A DNA stretch of 64,000 nt from DASYLJ01 sp036009625 (GCA_036009625.1 DASYLJ010000208.1:1-64000), one strand, 5' to 3'; numbered from the stretch's first letter, positions 50,555 through 60,399 are shown. Numbers and translations: made by a program. The notes: generated from the sequence alone by a model not told the origin.

Positions 50555-51136
50555 GTGCGACGATCCTGGTGCTCGTCGCGCGACACGGTGCTGGTGCTCG
50601 TCATGCCCGCCGTCGCGGGGTGGCTGTTCCTGCGCAATGCCCGGCTGTACGGAGATCTCCTCGGCAGCGCGATGGAGCGCTCGACGCTGGCGTCGCTCAC
50701 GCTGCCACGTCGGCTGGACGATTCGTACGTCCGCGGCGAGTTTCCGCGCCTGTTGGGTAGCTCGTTCGTGGGCGTCCTCGGCTGGATTAACGTGTGGCGG
50801 CCGTCTCCGGTGTACTGGCTCTACGCTGGCCTCGGCGTGGCGATCGTCGCCGGCGTCGTTCCGCGTCTGCGCGATCCGTTCGTGGTGATGGCGGGCGGCT
50901 TCGTGGCGCTGTGCCTGGCCGGCGTGGTGGTCTTCAACATGACGTTCCCCCAGCCGCAGGGGCGCTACCTGTTCGCGGCGCCGCCGTTCCTGGCGCTCCT
51001 GACGGCGACGGGGCTCCACGAGACGTTGCAGCGGCTCGGTCTCCCGCCATGGCCCGCCGCAGGTACCCTCTGGGTGATACTGCTCGCCGTCGACGTCGTC
51101 GTGCTGCAGACGGTGAGGACCGTCTTCGCGCGGTGA
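50555..51136 (+). pseudogene. C-terminal remnant of a polytopic membrane protein
   Basis: An open frame of 193 residues codes for four hydrophobic segments with a GWLFLRNARLYGDLLGS loop and NMTFPQPQGRYLFAAPPFLALL near the end. These are features of the C-terminal half of DUF2142-like or glycosyltransferase-39-like membrane proteins, which are normally 400-600 residues. No matching N-terminal half exists upstream; the methyltransferase stop at 50520 is only 34 bases before it. It starts at GTG 50555 with no evident ribosome site. A 5' deletion is the likely explanation, though a shortened working protein cannot be excluded. Confidence 0.6.
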
Positions 51137-51193
51137 TTGCGATTCGACGTTGACGACCGACGCCAATGCCGGGAGAAGGGGTCGAGCGGCGGA

Positions 51194-54064
51194 ATGATGG
51201 CGGCCGAGCGACGACTCCGTGACGTTCCGCACCCGTGCCCGCAGGTCCGGTTGCGGTTGCGTGCACGTCCGTTCCGGGCCGGGTCTGGCACCGGCGTTGC
51301 ACCCTGCTGCGTGGGGCTCGCTTCGCGCATCGTAGCGTCTGCCGTGTTGTTCCTCGTGGCGTCGGTCGCGTCGGCCGCGGGCGACACGATCACGGTGCCG
51401 GGACCGTACCCGACCATCCAGGCGGCGCTCGACGGAGCGCCTGCGGGCTCGGTCATCCAGCTGAGCCCCGGCGTCTACCACGAGCGGTTGCTCATCGGAC
51501 CGCAACACGCCGTCACCCTGCGCGGCGATCCCGACGACCCGAGCTCGGTCGTCCTCGACGCCAGTGGCGGCGGCGACGTGATCCGCATGATCGACGTCGG
51601 GAGCGACATGGTCGTCGAGGGCCTGACCCTGACGGGCGGGACCGGCAACAGCGGCTACGGTGGGGGACTGTTCATGGCGACCTCGCACGCCGTGTTCCGA
51701 CGGTGCGTGTTCCGGGGCAACGTCGCCGCGAACGACGGCGGCGGCGCCTGCCTCCTCGACTCGGGGGGGCTGTTCCAGGAGTGCGTCTTCGAGAACAACA
51801 CCGCCGGCGTCTATGGCGGCGGCGTGATGGCGAATGACGGCACGACGACGGCGTTCGACGGCTGCACGTTCGTGGGCAATCGGGCCGGCACCGGGGGCGG
51901 GCCGCTCGGGTCGGGCGGCGGCGTCCACGTCAACGACTCGTCACCCACGTTCGTCGGCTGCACGTTCCAGGGAAACAGCGGCAAGACGTCGGGCGGCGGT
52001 ATCCTGGTGCTCGGGCACTTCGACGTCCCCGAGTCCGTGGTCTCCATCGAGAATTGCACGATCGCCGACAACGTCGCCTTCCGCGACCCGAGCGGCGCCT
52101 CGGCCGACGGCGGCGGGCTGCACGTCGAGGACAACGCGCAGGTGACGCTGCGTCGTTGCGTCGTGCGCGGCAACGTGGCGAACAACGGCGGTGGCGTGCA
52201 TTCATACCGGGCCACGCTCGAGCTGCGGGATTCGCTCGTCGAGGGCAACGAGGCGCGGCTCGAGGCCGGATTCGGCGGCTACGGCGGTGGCGTCGCCGGA
52301 CAGTCGGTGAACGTCGCGCCGCCGACGCGGCAACCGGCGACGATCCGGCTGACGCGCACCGTCGTGCGCGACAACACGGCGACGATCGCGGGCGGCGCCT
52401 TCATGCAGGGCGACTTTCTGAGCGGCGCGACGCGTGGGGTGCTCGAGGTGACGGACAGCCTGATCGCTCGCAACACGGCCACCGTCCAGGGAGGCGGGCT
52501 CAAAGTCGACCACGCCGATCTCACCATGCAGCGAGGGCAGGTGCTGCTGAACCGCGTCCTCGACGGTGGGCTCACGTTCGGCGGTGGCCTGGTGAGCGCC
52601 GCGGGGTCCGTGTCGCATATCGAGAACAGCACGTTCGCGGGCAACCGCACCGGCCCGGACGGGATCGGCGGAGGCATCTATGCCGATCAGGGCGGCCGTC
52701 TCGAGGTGACGGGGTCGCGCTTCGTCGGCAACGAAGGCAGCAGCTCCGCGACGCTCGGCGGCGGTGCCATCGCCATCGGCCAGAGCGCGGGACCGGTGCC
52801 CGGTCCGATCGCGGGCGCCGTCACCGATTCGGTGATCGCGGACAACGGCTCCAGCCACGAGATCTTCGAGTTCGACTGCGACCCCAGCTACTGGAGCGCG
52901 GTGGAGTACCGGAACAACGACATCCACAGCGACGCGGGCCGCGTCTATTACCGGAACTGCAGTGGCGGCAGCGCCACCGTCGCGGCGTTCAACGGGCTCT
53001 CCGGCAAGGCCGGCGGCAACTCGAGCACGCGCCCCTCGTTCGTGGAATTCACCTCGACGCCCTCGAGCATCGTGACCGGTGGCACCAGCGTGTTGACCTG
53101 GATCGTCCCCGGCGGCTTCGCGCTCGACGTCGATCACGGCGTCGGAGAAGCGATGGGCGCGTTCGGCCTCGTCGACGTCACGCCGCCGGAGACCACGACC
53201 TACACGCTGAGCGCATCGGACGATCCGATCGCGACCACTGCCGTCGAGGTGGTGTGCGCCAGCCTCGGCGGTCCGATTCCGCGCAGCCCGGTGAACCGCA
53301 ACGCACGACAGGCGCCGGGCCACGTGACCCTCGAGTGGTTCGCTGCGGTCGGGGCGTCGACCTACGACGTCTACCTCGATGCAGGCACCGAGCCGGCCAC
53401 GCTCGTCGCGCAGGGCGTGACGACGACGAGCACGGTCGTGACCGGCCTGTCGCCGACGACGACGTACCGATGGCGGGTGATGGCGAACAGTCCCGCGTGT
53501 GGCGAGCCGGTCGCGGGGCCGATCTTCGAGTTCACGACCTGCGCGAATGACGAGTGCGCCTTCGTCGACACCTTCGACGACGGCGACGCCTCCGACTGGT
53601 CGCCGTTCGGCAGGGGGACATCACGCGTCGAGAGCGGCCTGCTGCAGATGAAGGCCCGCAAGCGCTTCGGCATGGTCGCACCCGCCCAGGCGATCGGCGA
53701 CGGCGTGGCCGAGGTGCGTGCGGCGCTCGGCCGTGGACATCGCAACCTGTCGATCTTCTTCGGCTGGCGCGACGACCGCAACTACGGTGAGCTCGTCGTC
53801 AGCGGTGGCCGGCGGTGGAAGCTCCGCGGGCGCGTCAACGGCAAGCTCGTACGCGGGGCGAGCGCGAGACAGAAGGTTGCGCCGGGCACGTCGTTCGTCG
53901 TGGGGCTGGCGCGATCAGGCACCACGATCACGGTGACGCGCGATGGCATGACGGTGCTCACGAGTGATCTGCCCGGCGTGGGGGAGGGTGCGGTCGCCAT
54001 CGGAAGCGCGTTCAGCGTCGTGGCCATCGACGAGGTGCGCGTGGCCGCCACACCGGGATCCTGA
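51194..54064 (+). CDS. Secreted parallel beta-helix protein with Fn3 and LamG-like domains
   Basis: The product is about 956 residues. The start is uncertain: ATG 51194 is chosen, and the signal peptide (SRIVASAVLFLVASVASAAG) begins about 45 residues in. After YPTIQAALDGAPAGSVIQL, a pectate-lyase-like entry motif, about 15 coils of a right-handed beta-helix run to near residue 600, with Gly-Gly-Gly and Asn/Cys ladders (FRRCVFRGNVAANDGGGACL, FDGCTFVGNRAGTGGG). A fibronectin type III domain follows (HVTLEWFAAVGASTYDVYLD). The last 180 residues resemble a concanavalin-like domain (FVDTFDDGDASDWSPFGRG). It is probably a surface or secreted protein; no polysaccharide-lyase catalytic residues were recognised. 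Confidence 0.8.
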   Translation: MMAAERRLRDVPHPCPQVRLRLRARPFRAGSGTGVAPCCVGLASRIVASAVLFLVASVASAAGDTITVPGPYPTIQAALDGAPAGSVIQLSPGVYHERLLIGPQHAVTLRGDPDDPSSVVLDASGGGDVIRMIDVGSDMVVEGLTLTGGTGNSGYGGGLFMATSHAVFRRCVFRGNVAANDGGGACLLDSGGLFQECVFENNTAGVYGGGVMANDGTTTAFDGCTFVGNRAGTGGGPLGSGGGVHVNDSSPTFVGCTFQGNSGKTSGGGILVLGHFDVPESVVSIENCTIADNVAFRDPSGASADGGGLHVEDNAQVTLRRCVVRGNVANNGGGVHSYRATLELRDSLVEGNEARLEAGFGGYGGGVAGQSVNVAPPTRQPATIRLTRTVVRDNTATIAGGAFMQGDFLSGATRGVLEVTDSLIARNTATVQGGGLKVDHADLTMQRGQVLLNRVLDGGLTFGGGLVSAAGSVSHIENSTFAGNRTGPDGIGGGIYADQGGRLEVTGSRFVGNEGSSSATLGGGAIAIGQSAGPVPGPIAGAVTDSVIADNGSSHEIFEFDCDPSYWSAVEYRNNDIHSDAGRVYYRNCSGGSATVAAFNGLSGKAGGNSSTRPSFVEFTSTPSSIVTGGTSVLTWIVPGGFALDVDHGVGEAMGAFGLVDVTPPETTTYTLSASDDPIATTAVEVVCASLGGPIPRSPVNRNARQAPGHVTLEWFAAVGASTYDVYLDAGTEPATLVAQGVTTTSTVVTGLSPTTTYRWRVMANSPACGEPVAGPIFEFTTCANDECAFVDTFDDGDASDWSPFGRGTSRVESGLLQMKARKRFGMVAPAQAIGDGVAEVRAALGRGHRNLSIFFGWRDDRNYGELVVSGGRRWKLRGRVNGKLVRGASARQKVAPGTSFVVGLARSGTTITVTRDGMTVLTSDLPGVGEGAVAIGSAFSVVAIDEVRVAATPGS

Positions 54065-54137
54065 ATCGTACCGGGGCGTTCTTGCGCCCTACCGCTCGCG
54101 TCAGTATCGTCCGCCGGCCGGTGTGACCGGCGAGCGC

Positions 54138-56585
54138 ATGTCGGAGCCCCAGCAGGTTGCACACCGTCTGAGCGTCACCGATGCGACGAACGCTCGGCGC
54201 CGCGATGTGCCGCGGTCGGAGCGCCCACGTGTCTCGCGTGTCTGGTGGCTCGCCGAAGCCGCTGCCGTGCTGCTGACGGCCACGCTGTACGCGCTGACCG
54301 AGCCCCGCATGCCGGGGCCGGGTGTCGACCCGGCGTACCAGATGGCGTTGGTGGCGGCGATGCGCCAGGGGCTGCAGTTCGGCCGGGACATCGTGTTCAC
54401 GTTCGGTCCGCTGGGGTTCCTGCACGTGCCGATGTTCGATCCGGTCTTGTACCCGTGGAACGTCGGCTTCGACCTGGCCCTGGGGGTGGTGCTCGCCCTC
54501 GATGTCGTCGTCCTGGCGCGCCGACAGCCCAGCACGCTGGGCCGCGTGCTGCTGCTCGCCGCCCTGCCGTTGGTGGTTCGGCTCGGCGACGAGCCCGATG
54601 CGCGGGTGTTCCTCTTCGCGGCGGTCGTCGCGGTGACGGCGATGGGTGTCCGTGCCCGCATGCCGACGGGGTTGCTGGTCGCCAACGTCGCGCTGCTGTC
54701 GGTGATCGCCCTCATCAAGGTGACGTTCCTCTTCATGGCGGTCGGCCTCGTCGGCGCCGTCGTGGTCGATCAGGTGCTCGCCGGACGGCGCGCGGCGCTC
54801 GCGCTGCCGCTGGTCATGGCGGCGTGCCTCGTCGTGCTGTGGATCGCGGCCGGCCAGGGCGCCGGCAACGCCGGTGATTTCGTGCGTGGAGGCCTCGCGT
54901 GCTCGCAGGGCTACACGGAGGGCATGGCCATCGCGGGGCCGATGGGCGAAGTCGGCGTCTATCTCCTCGCCGCCGGCATGCTCGTGCTCGCCGTGCTCGG
55001 CGCCGACTGGTCGCGTGGGCGGGTGCGGGCCGTCCTGCACGTCGCGGTCCTGGCGGCCATTCTCTTCCTGGCGTTCAAGAACGGCTTCACGCGGCATCTC
55101 TATCACCGCGCGACGGCGACGGCGGCGATCGCCAGCATCGCACTCCTCTATGCCGCCGCGCGCTGGACGCGCGAGCGGTGGGTGCCGCGTCTGCTGTGCG
55201 TGAGCGCTGCCGGGCTCGGATTCACGTGCGTCGTCATGACGCCGCAGTGGCCGGGACAGCGGACGGCGTTCACACCCGCGGGGATCGTCGCCTCGCTCGA
55301 GGTGCAGGGACATCGTCTGGCCGAAGGGTGGCGCGGGTGGCGAGGCGACCGACGACGCTGGGAGGCCGCTCGCGCGAGCCTGCGGCGAGAACACCACCTG
55401 CCGTCGATCGAGGGGACCGCCGAGGTCCTCGGCCTCGCGCAGCACATCCTGTTGGCGCACGACGTGCGATGGAAGCCGCGTCCGGTGTTCCAGGGATACC
55501 AGGCGCTGACGCCGTCGTTGGTGGCGCTCAATGGCGCCGCCCTCGGCGATGGTGGTGCCGACACGCTCGTCGCCGACGTCCAGTCGATCGACGATCGGTT
55601 CCCCACGCTCGATCTCGGCCCCGGATTCCTCGAGCTGCTCCGTCACTACGACGTCGCCGAGCGCCCGGGCGAGTTTCTGGCGCTCCGGCGGCGCGCCGTC
55701 GCGCGTCCGGTACGCGTCGAGCCCATCGCCCGTATCGACACCCGCCTCGGCGAGGCGGTGAGCGTTCCCGAGTCCAGCGAGGGGCTGTTGTGGGCGCGGA
55801 TCGAGGTCGAGCCGACGATGCTGGGCCGCGCGCTCCTGTTCGGCTTTCGCGGGCCCGAGCTGGAGCTGCGGGTCACGCTCGCCTCGGGGCGCGAGGAATC
55901 CTACCGCTTGATTCCGAGCATGGCGTCCGGTGGGTTTCTGCTGTCGCCGATCGTCTCGCAACCGAACGCGCTGGACACCGTGATGACAGCAGGGGGCGCG
56001 TCGAGGCTCCGGTCGTACGACGTCCGACGGCTGGTCGTCGCCGAGCGACCGTTCCCGGTGGGAGCGTCGTGGGGGTCAGCCGTGCGCATCGAGCTCGGGC
56101 GCGTGGTCGCCGATCTGCCGACGGCGGAGGCGGAGCCCGACGCCACCGCGGCGCAGGCGCTTGACCTCACCACCGGTGTCGGCGTCGTGAACGCACGCCT
56201 CGAGCCCACGGTGGACGGACTTCGTGTGGTGGCGACGGCAGCGGGGCCGCTCGTCGTGCTGCCGTCGGTCGCGCCGTCGACGAAGGCGAGCGCGCGCACG
56301 CTGGTGCTCGACGTCACGCTGCCCCACGACGACACGCTGCAGGTCTACTGGCGGATCGGCGAGTCGCGGTTCATCGAAGACCGGAGCGTGCGCTTCCAGC
56401 TCACGGCCGGGCGTCATCGACTCCGCGTGCCCGTGCCGCGTGGGCGGCGGCCCGTGCAGTTCCGTCTCGATCCGGGCGAGCGGGTGGGAACCTACGAGCT
56501 CGGGGTTGCCGTGCTGGACGAGGGGGGCGCGGCGAGCTCGCGGAAGATGTCGTCGAGCGATTTGCTGAGCGTCCATTCCGGATAG
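54138..56585 (+). CDS. Large polytopic membrane protein of surface-glycan region
   Basis: The product is 815 residues, starting at ATG 54138. The first 400 residues hold 9-11 hydrophobic helices with MALVAAMRQGLQFGRDIVFT, FGPLGFLHVPMFDP and FKNGFTRHLYHR loops, resembling GT-C fold membrane glycosyltransferases. The remaining 400 residues are soluble, beta-rich and probably periplasmic. A conserved aspartate pair in the first loop, as in GT39-type enzymes, was not found; DPAYQ near the N-terminus is the best candidate. Its last 94 bases overlap the convergent epimerase gene. Function unknown; lipid-linked sugar transfer is possible. Confidence 0.7.
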   Translation: MSEPQQVAHRLSVTDATNARRRDVPRSERPRVSRVWWLAEAAAVLLTATLYALTEPRMPGPGVDPAYQMALVAAMRQGLQFGRDIVFTFGPLGFLHVPMFDPVLYPWNVGFDLALGVVLALDVVVLARRQPSTLGRVLLLAALPLVVRLGDEPDARVFLFAAVVAVTAMGVRARMPTGLLVANVALLSVIALIKVTFLFMAVGLVGAVVVDQVLAGRRAALALPLVMAACLVVLWIAAGQGAGNAGDFVRGGLACSQGYTEGMAIAGPMGEVGVYLLAAGMLVLAVLGADWSRGRVRAVLHVAVLAAILFLAFKNGFTRHLYHRATATAAIASIALLYAAARWTRERWVPRLLCVSAAGLGFTCVVMTPQWPGQRTAFTPAGIVASLEVQGHRLAEGWRGWRGDRRRWEAARASLRREHHLPSIEGTAEVLGLAQHILLAHDVRWKPRPVFQGYQALTPSLVALNGAALGDGGADTLVADVQSIDDRFPTLDLGPGFLELLRHYDVAERPGEFLALRRRAVARPVRVEPIARIDTRLGEAVSVPESSEGLLWARIEVEPTMLGRALLFGFRGPELELRVTLASGREESYRLIPSMASGGFLLSPIVSQPNALDTVMTAGGASRLRSYDVRRLVVAERPFPVGASWGSAVRIELGRVVADLPTAEAEPDATAAQALDLTTGVGVVNARLEPTVDGLRVVATAAGPLVVLPSVAPSTKASARTLVLDVTLPHDDTLQVYWRIGESRFIEDRSVRFQLTAGRHRLRVPVPRGRRPVQFRLDPGERVGTYELGVAVLDEGGAASSRKMSSSDLLSVHSG

Positions 56586-57556
56586 TCGGCGCGCAGCTTG
56601 CGCAGGTCGCTGATGTAACAGATGTGGTCGCCGACGCGGTTGGTGTCGACGTATTCGACCTGCAGCGTCTTGCCGATGAGCTGCTCGAAGCGCGCGATGG
56701 CCTCGAGAATCGAGACGCTGTTGTCGCGTCCGCCGCCGAGATTGTAGACCGCGGCGGCGCGCGGTCGCTCGTAGAAGGCGAGGAACGCGGTGCACACGTC
56801 GTAGGAGTGGATATTGTCGCGCACCTGCTTCCCGCCGTAGCCGTAGATGCGGTAGGGGCGTCCTTCGCGGGTGGCCCGGGCCAGGTAGGCGAGGAAGCCG
56901 TGCAGCTCCGCGCCCGAATGGTTTGGCCCCGTGAGACACCCGCCACGGAAGCAGACGGTCGGGATGCCGAAGTAGCGTCCATACTCCTGCACCATCACGT
57001 CGGCGGCGAGCTTGCTGGCGCCGAAGAGGCTGTGCAGGCAGGCGTCGACGCGACAGGTTTCGGGGATGCCGTGGACGTCGGCGGGATCGCCGTAGTCCCA
57101 GCGCGTCTCGCGCTCGACCAACGCGAGCTCGTTCGGCGCGTCGCCGTAGACCTTGTTGGTGCTGAGAAAGATGAACGGCGACTCCGGGCATCCGTGGCGC
57201 ACCGCCTCGAGCAGGTTCAAGGTGCCGCCGGCATTGATGTCGAAGTCGTCGAACGCACGGTCCTTGGCGAGGTCGTGGGACGGTTGCGCGGCGGCATGGA
57301 TCACCAGATCGGGCTTGATGTTCCGCACCAGCGCGGCGATCGCGGTTCGGTCGCGAACGTCGAGGGCATGATGCTCGAAGTGGCGGGTGTCGCGGCGCAG
57401 ACGCTCGAGGTTCCAGGTGGTGTCGCCGTCTGCACCGAAGAACTCGCGTCGCATGTTGTTGTCGACGCCGTGGACCTGCCACTCGCGGTGATCGAAGAAC
57501 GCGACCGCTTCCGATCCGATGAGCCCGCTGCTGCCGGTGACGAGGATGCGCTTCAT
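56492..57556 (-). CDS. NAD-dependent epimerase (CDP-paratose 2-epimerase-like)
   Basis: The 354-residue short-chain dehydrogenase has an N-terminal NAD loop (ILVTGSSGLIGSEAV), VDNNMRREFFG, DVRDRTAIAALV, IHAAAQPSHDLAKDR, LSTNKVYGDAPN and a Gly-Ala-Ser-Lys-Leu catalytic segment. The VDNNMRREFFGADGDT segment is characteristic of CDP-tyvelose/paratose 2-epimerases. It probably provides a deoxy or epimerised nucleotide sugar for the surface glycan. ATG 57556 overlaps the upstream epimerase stop by 4 bases. The 3' end overlaps the convergent membrane protein by 94 bases. Confidence 0.85.
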   Translation of the reverse strand: MKRILVTGSSGLIGSEAVAFFDHREWQVHGVDNNMRREFFGADGDTTWNLERLRRDTRHFEHHALDVRDRTAIAALVRNIKPDLVIHAAAQPSHDLAKDRAFDDFDINAGGTLNLLEAVRHGCPESPFIFLSTNKVYGDAPNELALVERETRWDYGDPADVHGIPETCRVDACLHSLFGASKLAADVMVQEYGRYFGIPTVCFRGGCLTGPNHSGAELHGFLAYLARATREGRPYRIYGYGGKQVRDNIHSYDVCTAFLAFYERPRAAAVYNLGGGRDNSVSILEAIARFEQLIGKTLQVEYVDTNRVGDHICYISDLRKLRADYPEWTLSKSLDDIFRELAAPPSSSTATPSS

Positions 57557-58707
57557 GACTGCGACGCTCCGGCCGGGGCGGCGATGCTGGAGCTCAGGAG
57601 TCCGCGCGTGGCGAGCTCGTCGTGCGCCTGGGCGAAGCGGTCCGTGCTCGGGCTGCTCTGGCACCAGGTCAGAAGCTCCGAGAGCCCCGCCTCCCAACTC
57701 ACCCGTGGCGAGAAGCCGAGGAGCGTCCGCGCACGCTCGATGTTCGCGGTGCAGTGGCGGACGTCGCCGGCGCGGAACTGGCCGGTGATGCGCGGCGGCA
57801 GGTCGGTCCGACCCGTCAGCGTCGCCAGCTCGCGCGCGATGTCGGCGATGGGCCGCGCCACGCCGCTGCCCAGATTGACGACCCGACCGTCGGCGCGGTC
57901 GGTGGTCAGGACCGCCAGGGCCGTGTCGGCCACGTCGTGGACCGAGATGAAATCGCGGCTCTGCCGGCCATCCTCGTAGACCACCGGCGACTCGCCCGCG
58001 AGCAACCGGCTCAGGAAGATCGCGAGCACGCCGGTGTAGGGATTGGTGAGCGCCTGCCGTGGCCCGTAGACGTTGAACAGTCGCAGGCAGACGACGGGGA
58101 AACCGTAGACGGCTCCGAGGCTCATCGCCAGCTCCTCCTGATAGCGTTTCGTGAGCGCATAGACGTTGCGCGCCTGCAACTCGGCGTCTTCGTCCGTCGG
58201 CACCGCCTCGAGCGGCTCGCGGGTGTCCGGCGCCACCGGCTCCCAGCCGTCGCGCGCGATGTCGTCTGCGGAGCGGATCGCGACCCGACAGCTGGCGCCG
58301 TCGGACGGCCGTCGGTAGCAGCCCTCGCCGTAGCCCGTCATGGAGGTGAAGACGAGCAGCTTGCGGGGCCGCTCGGGCTCGGCCACCAGGCAGTCGAGCA
58401 GGGTGGCCGTCCCGCGCACGTTGACGTCGACGTAGTGCTCGACGCGATAGAGCGACTGCCCCACGCCGACCGCCGCTGCCGCATGGACCACCGCTTCGAT
58501 CCCGACCAGGGCCGCGGCGCACGTCGCGCGATCCCGCACGTCGCCGACGACGAGCTCGGCCTCGGGCGCCAGATACAGCGGCCGACCCGTCGGATGGACC
58601 TGCGGATCGAGGACGTCGAGGACCCGTACCGAATGTCCCGCGGCCAGCAGTCGATCGACCACGAACGACCCGATGAATCCCGCACCTCCCGTCACCAGTA
58701 CACGCAT
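57553..58707 (-). CDS. NAD-dependent nucleotide-sugar epimerase/dehydratase
   Basis: The 384-residue extended SDR has NAD loop VLVTGGAGFIGSFVVDRL, VVGDVRDRATC, VHAAAAVGVGQSLYRVEHY, SMTGYGEG (Ser/Thr of the active site), YALTKRYQEELAM (Tyr-x-x-x-Lys) and RLFNVYGPRQALTNPYTG. The pattern resembles dTDP-L-rhamnose 4-epimerase or UDP-galactose 4-epimerase relatives. The exact sugar is not readable. It opens a two-gene minus-strand operon with the paratose-like epimerase and faces away from the glycosyltransferase at 58797, with 89 bases of shared upstream DNA. Confidence 0.88.
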   Translation of the reverse strand: MRVLVTGGAGFIGSFVVDRLLAAGHSVRVLDVLDPQVHPTGRPLYLAPEAELVVGDVRDRATCAAALVGIEAVVHAAAAVGVGQSLYRVEHYVDVNVRGTATLLDCLVAEPERPRKLLVFTSMTGYGEGCYRRPSDGASCRVAIRSADDIARDGWEPVAPDTREPLEAVPTDEDAELQARNVYALTKRYQEELAMSLGAVYGFPVVCLRLFNVYGPRQALTNPYTGVLAIFLSRLLAGESPVVYEDGRQSRDFISVHDVADTALAVLTTDRADGRVVNLGSGVARPIADIARELATLTGRTDLPPRITGQFRAGDVRHCTANIERARTLLGFSPRVSWEAGLSELLTWCQSSPSTDRFAQAHDELATRGLLSSSIAAPAGASQS

Positions 58708-58796
58708 CCGGCGGGTCTACCCCAATCGCGCGGAAGGGGGAAAGGCTGGCGCGGGGCACCTTGCAATCTGGATCGTCGTTGCATAGCGACGACCGG

Positions 58797-59594
58797 GTGA
58801 AGCTGTCCGTGGTGATTCCAGCCCGGAACGAGGCCGGCAACATCGGTCCCACCATCGACGGGATCGCTGCCCGCCTCCGCCGCGAAGGCATCCAGTACGA
58901 GCTCGTCGTCGTCGACGACGGCTCCACCGATACGACGCCGGACGACGTCCTGCAGCGGGTGCAGGTCGACCCCGGCATCCGCCTCGTGCGGAACGAGGGA
59001 CGGCACGGCTTCGGCATGGCGGTGCGCTGCGGGCTCGATGCCTTCACCGGGGAGGCCGTCGCCATCATGATGGCCGACGGCTCGGACAGTCCCGACGATC
59101 TCGTGCAGTATTTCTACGTGCTCCGCGATCGGGCCGAGTGTGCGTTCGGCTCGCGCTTCGTGTCGGGTGGCCGTGTCGTCGGGTACCCGCGCGGAAAGCT
59201 CGTCGTCAACCGGCTGGCGAACTGGTTCGTGCGCATGTTGTTCGGACTGCGCTTCAACGACGTGACCAACGCCTTCAAGGGATATCGTGCCGAGGTGATC
59301 GAGGGCTGCCGCCCGCTGCTCTCACCGCATTTCAACCTCACCGTCGAGCTCCCGCTCAAGGCCATGGTGCGCGGCTACTCCTACGAGACGGTGCCGATCA
59401 CCTGGCGGCAGCGCAAGATCGGTGTGTCGAGCCTGCACCTGCAGGAGATGGGTAGCCGCTACCTCTTCATCGTGCTGCACGTGCTGCTCGAGCGGCTGCT
59501 CACCCGCGGCGACTACGAGCGTCGCGACCACGAACGCGTCGCGCAGCACCACGACGACGCGCCGCGATCGGTTGCCCGGTCGGATACCATCTGA
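58797..59594 (+). CDS. Dolichol-phosphate mannosyltransferase-like glycosyltransferase
   Basis: The product is 265 residues when started at GTG 58797; a TTG 12 codons upstream is possible. The GT-A motifs are LSVVIPARNEAGNIGPTID, VVVDDGSTDTTPD, GFGMAVRCGLD, and MMADGSDSPDDL as the metal site. LRFNDVTNAFKGYRAEVI and the terminal ITWRQRKIGVSSLHLQEM are typical of DPM1/GtrB-like enzymes, which load a sugar on a polyprenyl phosphate. There is no C-terminal membrane pair. It begins the plus-strand export cassette. Confidence 0.88.
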   Translation: MKLSVVIPARNEAGNIGPTIDGIAARLRREGIQYELVVVDDGSTDTTPDDVLQRVQVDPGIRLVRNEGRHGFGMAVRCGLDAFTGEAVAIMMADGSDSPDDLVQYFYVLRDRAECAFGSRFVSGGRVVGYPRGKLVVNRLANWFVRMLFGLRFNDVTNAFKGYRAEVIEGCRPLLSPHFNLTVELPLKAMVRGYSYETVPITWRQRKIGVSSLHLQEMGSRYLFIVLHVLLERLLTRGDYERRDHERVAQHHDDAPRSVARSDTI

Positions 59595-59610
59595 TAGCCC
59601 CGGCGGCACG

Positions 59611-60399
59611 GTGAACGGTTCGCTGGTGCGGGCAGCCCGCGAAGTGGCGCAGTATCGAAGCCTGCTGTGGACCCTCGTCGCACGCGACGTGAAGGTTCGC
59701 TACAAGCGGTCGGTGCTCGGCGTCCTCTGGACGATGCTGAACCCGCTGCTGATGATGATCGTCTTCTCGATCGTCTTCGCGCGCGTGTTCCGCTTCAGCA
59801 TCGAGCACTTCACGATCTACTTCCTGTCCGCGTACGTGCTCTGGAACTTCATGTCGCAGACGACGTCGTGGTCCACCGCGTGTCTGCTGGCGTACGCGCC
59901 GCTGATCCGGAAGGTCTACGTCCCGAAGGCCATCTTCATCATCGCGACGGTGCTCTCTGGGCTGGTGAACCTGGTGGTGTCCCTGGTGCCACTGGCGTTG
60001 CTGATGCTGTTCCTCGACCACCCGTTCCACGGTGTGCTGCTGTTCGTGCCGGTCGCCATCGTGATCGCCACGATGTTCTCGCTCGGCGTCTCGTTCCTGC
60101 TCGCAGGCGTCTGCATCGAGTTCAACGACGTGGTGCAGATCTACAACGCGCTGTTGCTGGCGTGGATGTATCTCACGCCCATCGTCTATCCGATCGACGT
60201 CGTCCCCGAGCAGTTCCGGTGGCTCATCCTCGCGAACCCGATGTACGCCATCGTCGAGACGTTTCGCGCGCCGATCTATCAGGGCGTGATGCCCGACCTG
60301 TCGATCGTGATGCGATCGTTGGCGTGGAGCGTCGGGCTGCTGGGCTTCGGCTGGTTCGTCTTCGAGCGCCGGGTGGACCGCATTGCCTATCTCGTCTGA
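59611..60399 (+). CDS. ABC-2 type polysaccharide exporter, permease (Wzm-like)
   Basis: The 262-residue integral-membrane protein has six hydrophobic segments. The N-terminal amphipathic region YRSLLWTLVARDVKVRYKRS is followed by VLGVLWTMLNPLLMMIVFSIV, the hallmark of O-antigen and teichoic-acid ABC exporters. VGVSF-type helices and YLTPIVYPIDVVPEQFRWL near the C-terminus also fit. GTG 59611 lies 16 bases after the glycosyltransferase. It exports a completed lipid-linked glycan with the next gene. Confidence 0.92.
   Translation: MNGSLVRAAREVAQYRSLLWTLVARDVKVRYKRSVLGVLWTMLNPLLMMIVFSIVFARVFRFSIEHFTIYFLSAYVLWNFMSQTTSWSTACLLAYAPLIRKVYVPKAIFIIATVLSGLVNLVVSLVPLALLMLFLDHPFHGVLLFVPVAIVIATMFSLGVSFLLAGVCIEFNDVVQIYNALLLAWMYLTPIVYPIDVVPEQFRWLILANPMYAIVETFRAPIYQGVMPDLSIVMRSLAWSVGLLGFGWFVFERRVDRIAYLV

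Noticed and set aside
51000..54064. Beta-helix protein as an active pectate lyase.
   Set aside because: No metal-binding Asp cluster or catalytic Arg/Lys arrangement of pectate lyases could be recognised; only the fold is supported.
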